Source: a virus. Taken from it: DNA of 20,925 bases. Each line of letters starts with the position of its first letter. The first letter of the stretch is position 1. Positions 20,500 to 20,925 of the stretch are shown here, one piece after another. The notes beneath the pieces were generated by a model. It made no database searches and was not told the origin of the DNA. It saw only the letters and a program-made list of their open reading frames with translations. The position numbers and the translations under genes were made by a program. The stretch spans positions 1 to 20,925 of the IMG/VR virus record IMGVR_UViG_3300009074_000046; one strand, 5' to 3'.

Positions 20500-20739
20500 T
20501 CAAATAAAGACCTCTTCGCGTGTTACGTCTATATTAAATCTTTGTAGTGTGTGAAAAATCTTATCAGCTTGGTAGTCCTGCAATCTACGCTTTCCATTTA
20601 CAATCTGGTGTAATAACGTGTGATTGATGTCAGTTTGCTTAGACAACCAATATAATGTCCGCTGCACATTCGGCCTCTTTAAAACTTCATTAATTTTTAG
20701 TTGAGGTTGGATTGGTGTGTTTATTTTAGGTCTTCCCAT
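20500..20739 (-). CDS. XRE/Cro-type helix-turn-helix regulator
   Basis: A 79-residue DNA-binding protein. Residues about 28-60 form a Cro/CI-type helix-turn-helix: TLYWLSKQTDINHTLLHQI, then VNGKRRLQ. ATG 20739 has AGGGA upstream. A longer frame to GTG 20766 abuts the -10 box of the promoter and is unlikely. It is the first gene of the leftward early operon and lies beside the divergent control region, the classical position for a repressor or Cro. It probably binds sites in 20767-20880. Lysogeny is possible but not proven. Confidence 0.7.
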   Translation of the reverse strand: MGRPKINTPIQPQLKINEVLKRPNVQRTLYWLSKQTDINHTLLHQIVNGKRRLQDYQADKIFHTLQRFNIDVTREEVFI

Positions 20740-20766
20740 TAATATATATCCCTGTTTTGGTTTCAC

Positions 20767-20795
20767 ATTTTATTACAATTACTATATAAATGCAA
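20767..20795 (-). promoter_or_regulatory. Leftward early promoter
   Basis: On the minus strand: TTGCAT (20795-20790), a 17-bp spacer, TAAAAT (20772-20767). The transcript would begin near 20760, which agrees with ATG 20739 as the start of the XRE-type gene. Confidence 0.6.
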
Positions 20796-20880
20796 AGGGT
20801 TTTTTTACAAAAATATACCTTGCATAAATGTAATATGTATTATTACTTTTTATTCTGTAAGACGAAAGGATTTAACCAGT
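20796..20880 (+). promoter_or_regulatory. Rightward control region and ribosome site
   Basis: A run of T (20800-20806) and a TTGCAT (20820-20825) resembling the other two -35 boxes, with the nearest TATTAT 12 bp away, too close for a standard promoter. The similarity to the 20790-20795 site may mark operator half-sites for the XRE-type protein. ACGAAAGGA (20862-20870) lies 10 bp before the ATG; the same word serves as ribosome site in the plus-strand cluster. Confidence 0.4.
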
Positions 20881-20925
20881 ATGGCAACAATTACTAGATT
20901 AGAGAGCAATAAATACTTAATTAAG
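20881..20925 (+). CDS. Start of a rightward gene (partial)
   Basis: Fifteen codons from ATG 20881 to the window edge, MATITRLESNKYLIK. An AAAGGA lies 10 bp upstream. The frame is open. The beginning resembles the first strand of tyrosine recombinases (an 'M-x-x-I' strand), but so little is visible that no function should be assigned. Confidence 0.4.
   Translation, partial: MATITRLESNKYLIK

Overview
The window is a stretch of a tailed double-stranded DNA bacteriophage (Caudoviricetes) genome or prophage. It is AT-rich and densely packed, with many TAATG or ATGA stop/start overlaps. The very repetitive tail protein rich in S, T, G and D, the low GC, and the very small basic proteins next to the capsid gene resemble uncultured marine phages. 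That host guess is an inference; the sequence alone does not fix the host.

Layout. (1) 1-9568, minus strand: late virion module, transcribed from right to left. It runs from a small HTH regulator through the terminase small and large subunits, portal, Mu F-like minor head protein, Mu G/gp10-like completion protein, scaffold and major capsid protein. A strong terminator hairpin follows, then three tiny proteins and a long repetitive tail protein that leaves the window. (2) 9569-9928: divergent control region with a good sigma70-type promoter pointing right. (3) 9929-12513, plus strand: a very AT-rich accessory cluster of small genes and a gp88-like cysteine protein. It holds two structured intergenic RNAs that match the type I hammerhead ribozyme, and a four-unit 33-bp tandem repeat. 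(4) 12542-20739, minus strand: early replication and recombination module. It holds an XRE-type regulator, a single-strand binding protein, a Holliday-junction-resolvase-like nuclease, an Nmad1-like protein, a GIY-YIG nuclease fused to a ribbon-helix-helix domain, a RecB-type exonuclease, a frame-disrupted C5 cytosine methyltransferase, a CHC2/Toprim primase and a RecA-fold helicase, plus many genes under 60 codons. (5) 20767-20925: a second divergent control region and the first codons of a rightward gene.

Working together: the early operon would prepare and copy DNA (SSB, primase, helicase, nucleases) and modify it. The late operon builds and fills the capsid. The plus-strand cluster lies between them, convergent with the early operon and divergent from the late one, as expected of an accessory or moron insertion. 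No DNA polymerase, lysis gene, tRNA or CRISPR array was seen.

The most striking find is the pair of hammerhead-type elements at 10597-10653 and 11469-11527. They flank a two-gene segment containing gp88. Their stem III sequences differ completely but stay perfectly paired, and the predicted cleavage leaves identical-length 27-nt leaders before the next genes. The first copy has a complete consensus core. The second carries a G5-to-A change expected to impair it.
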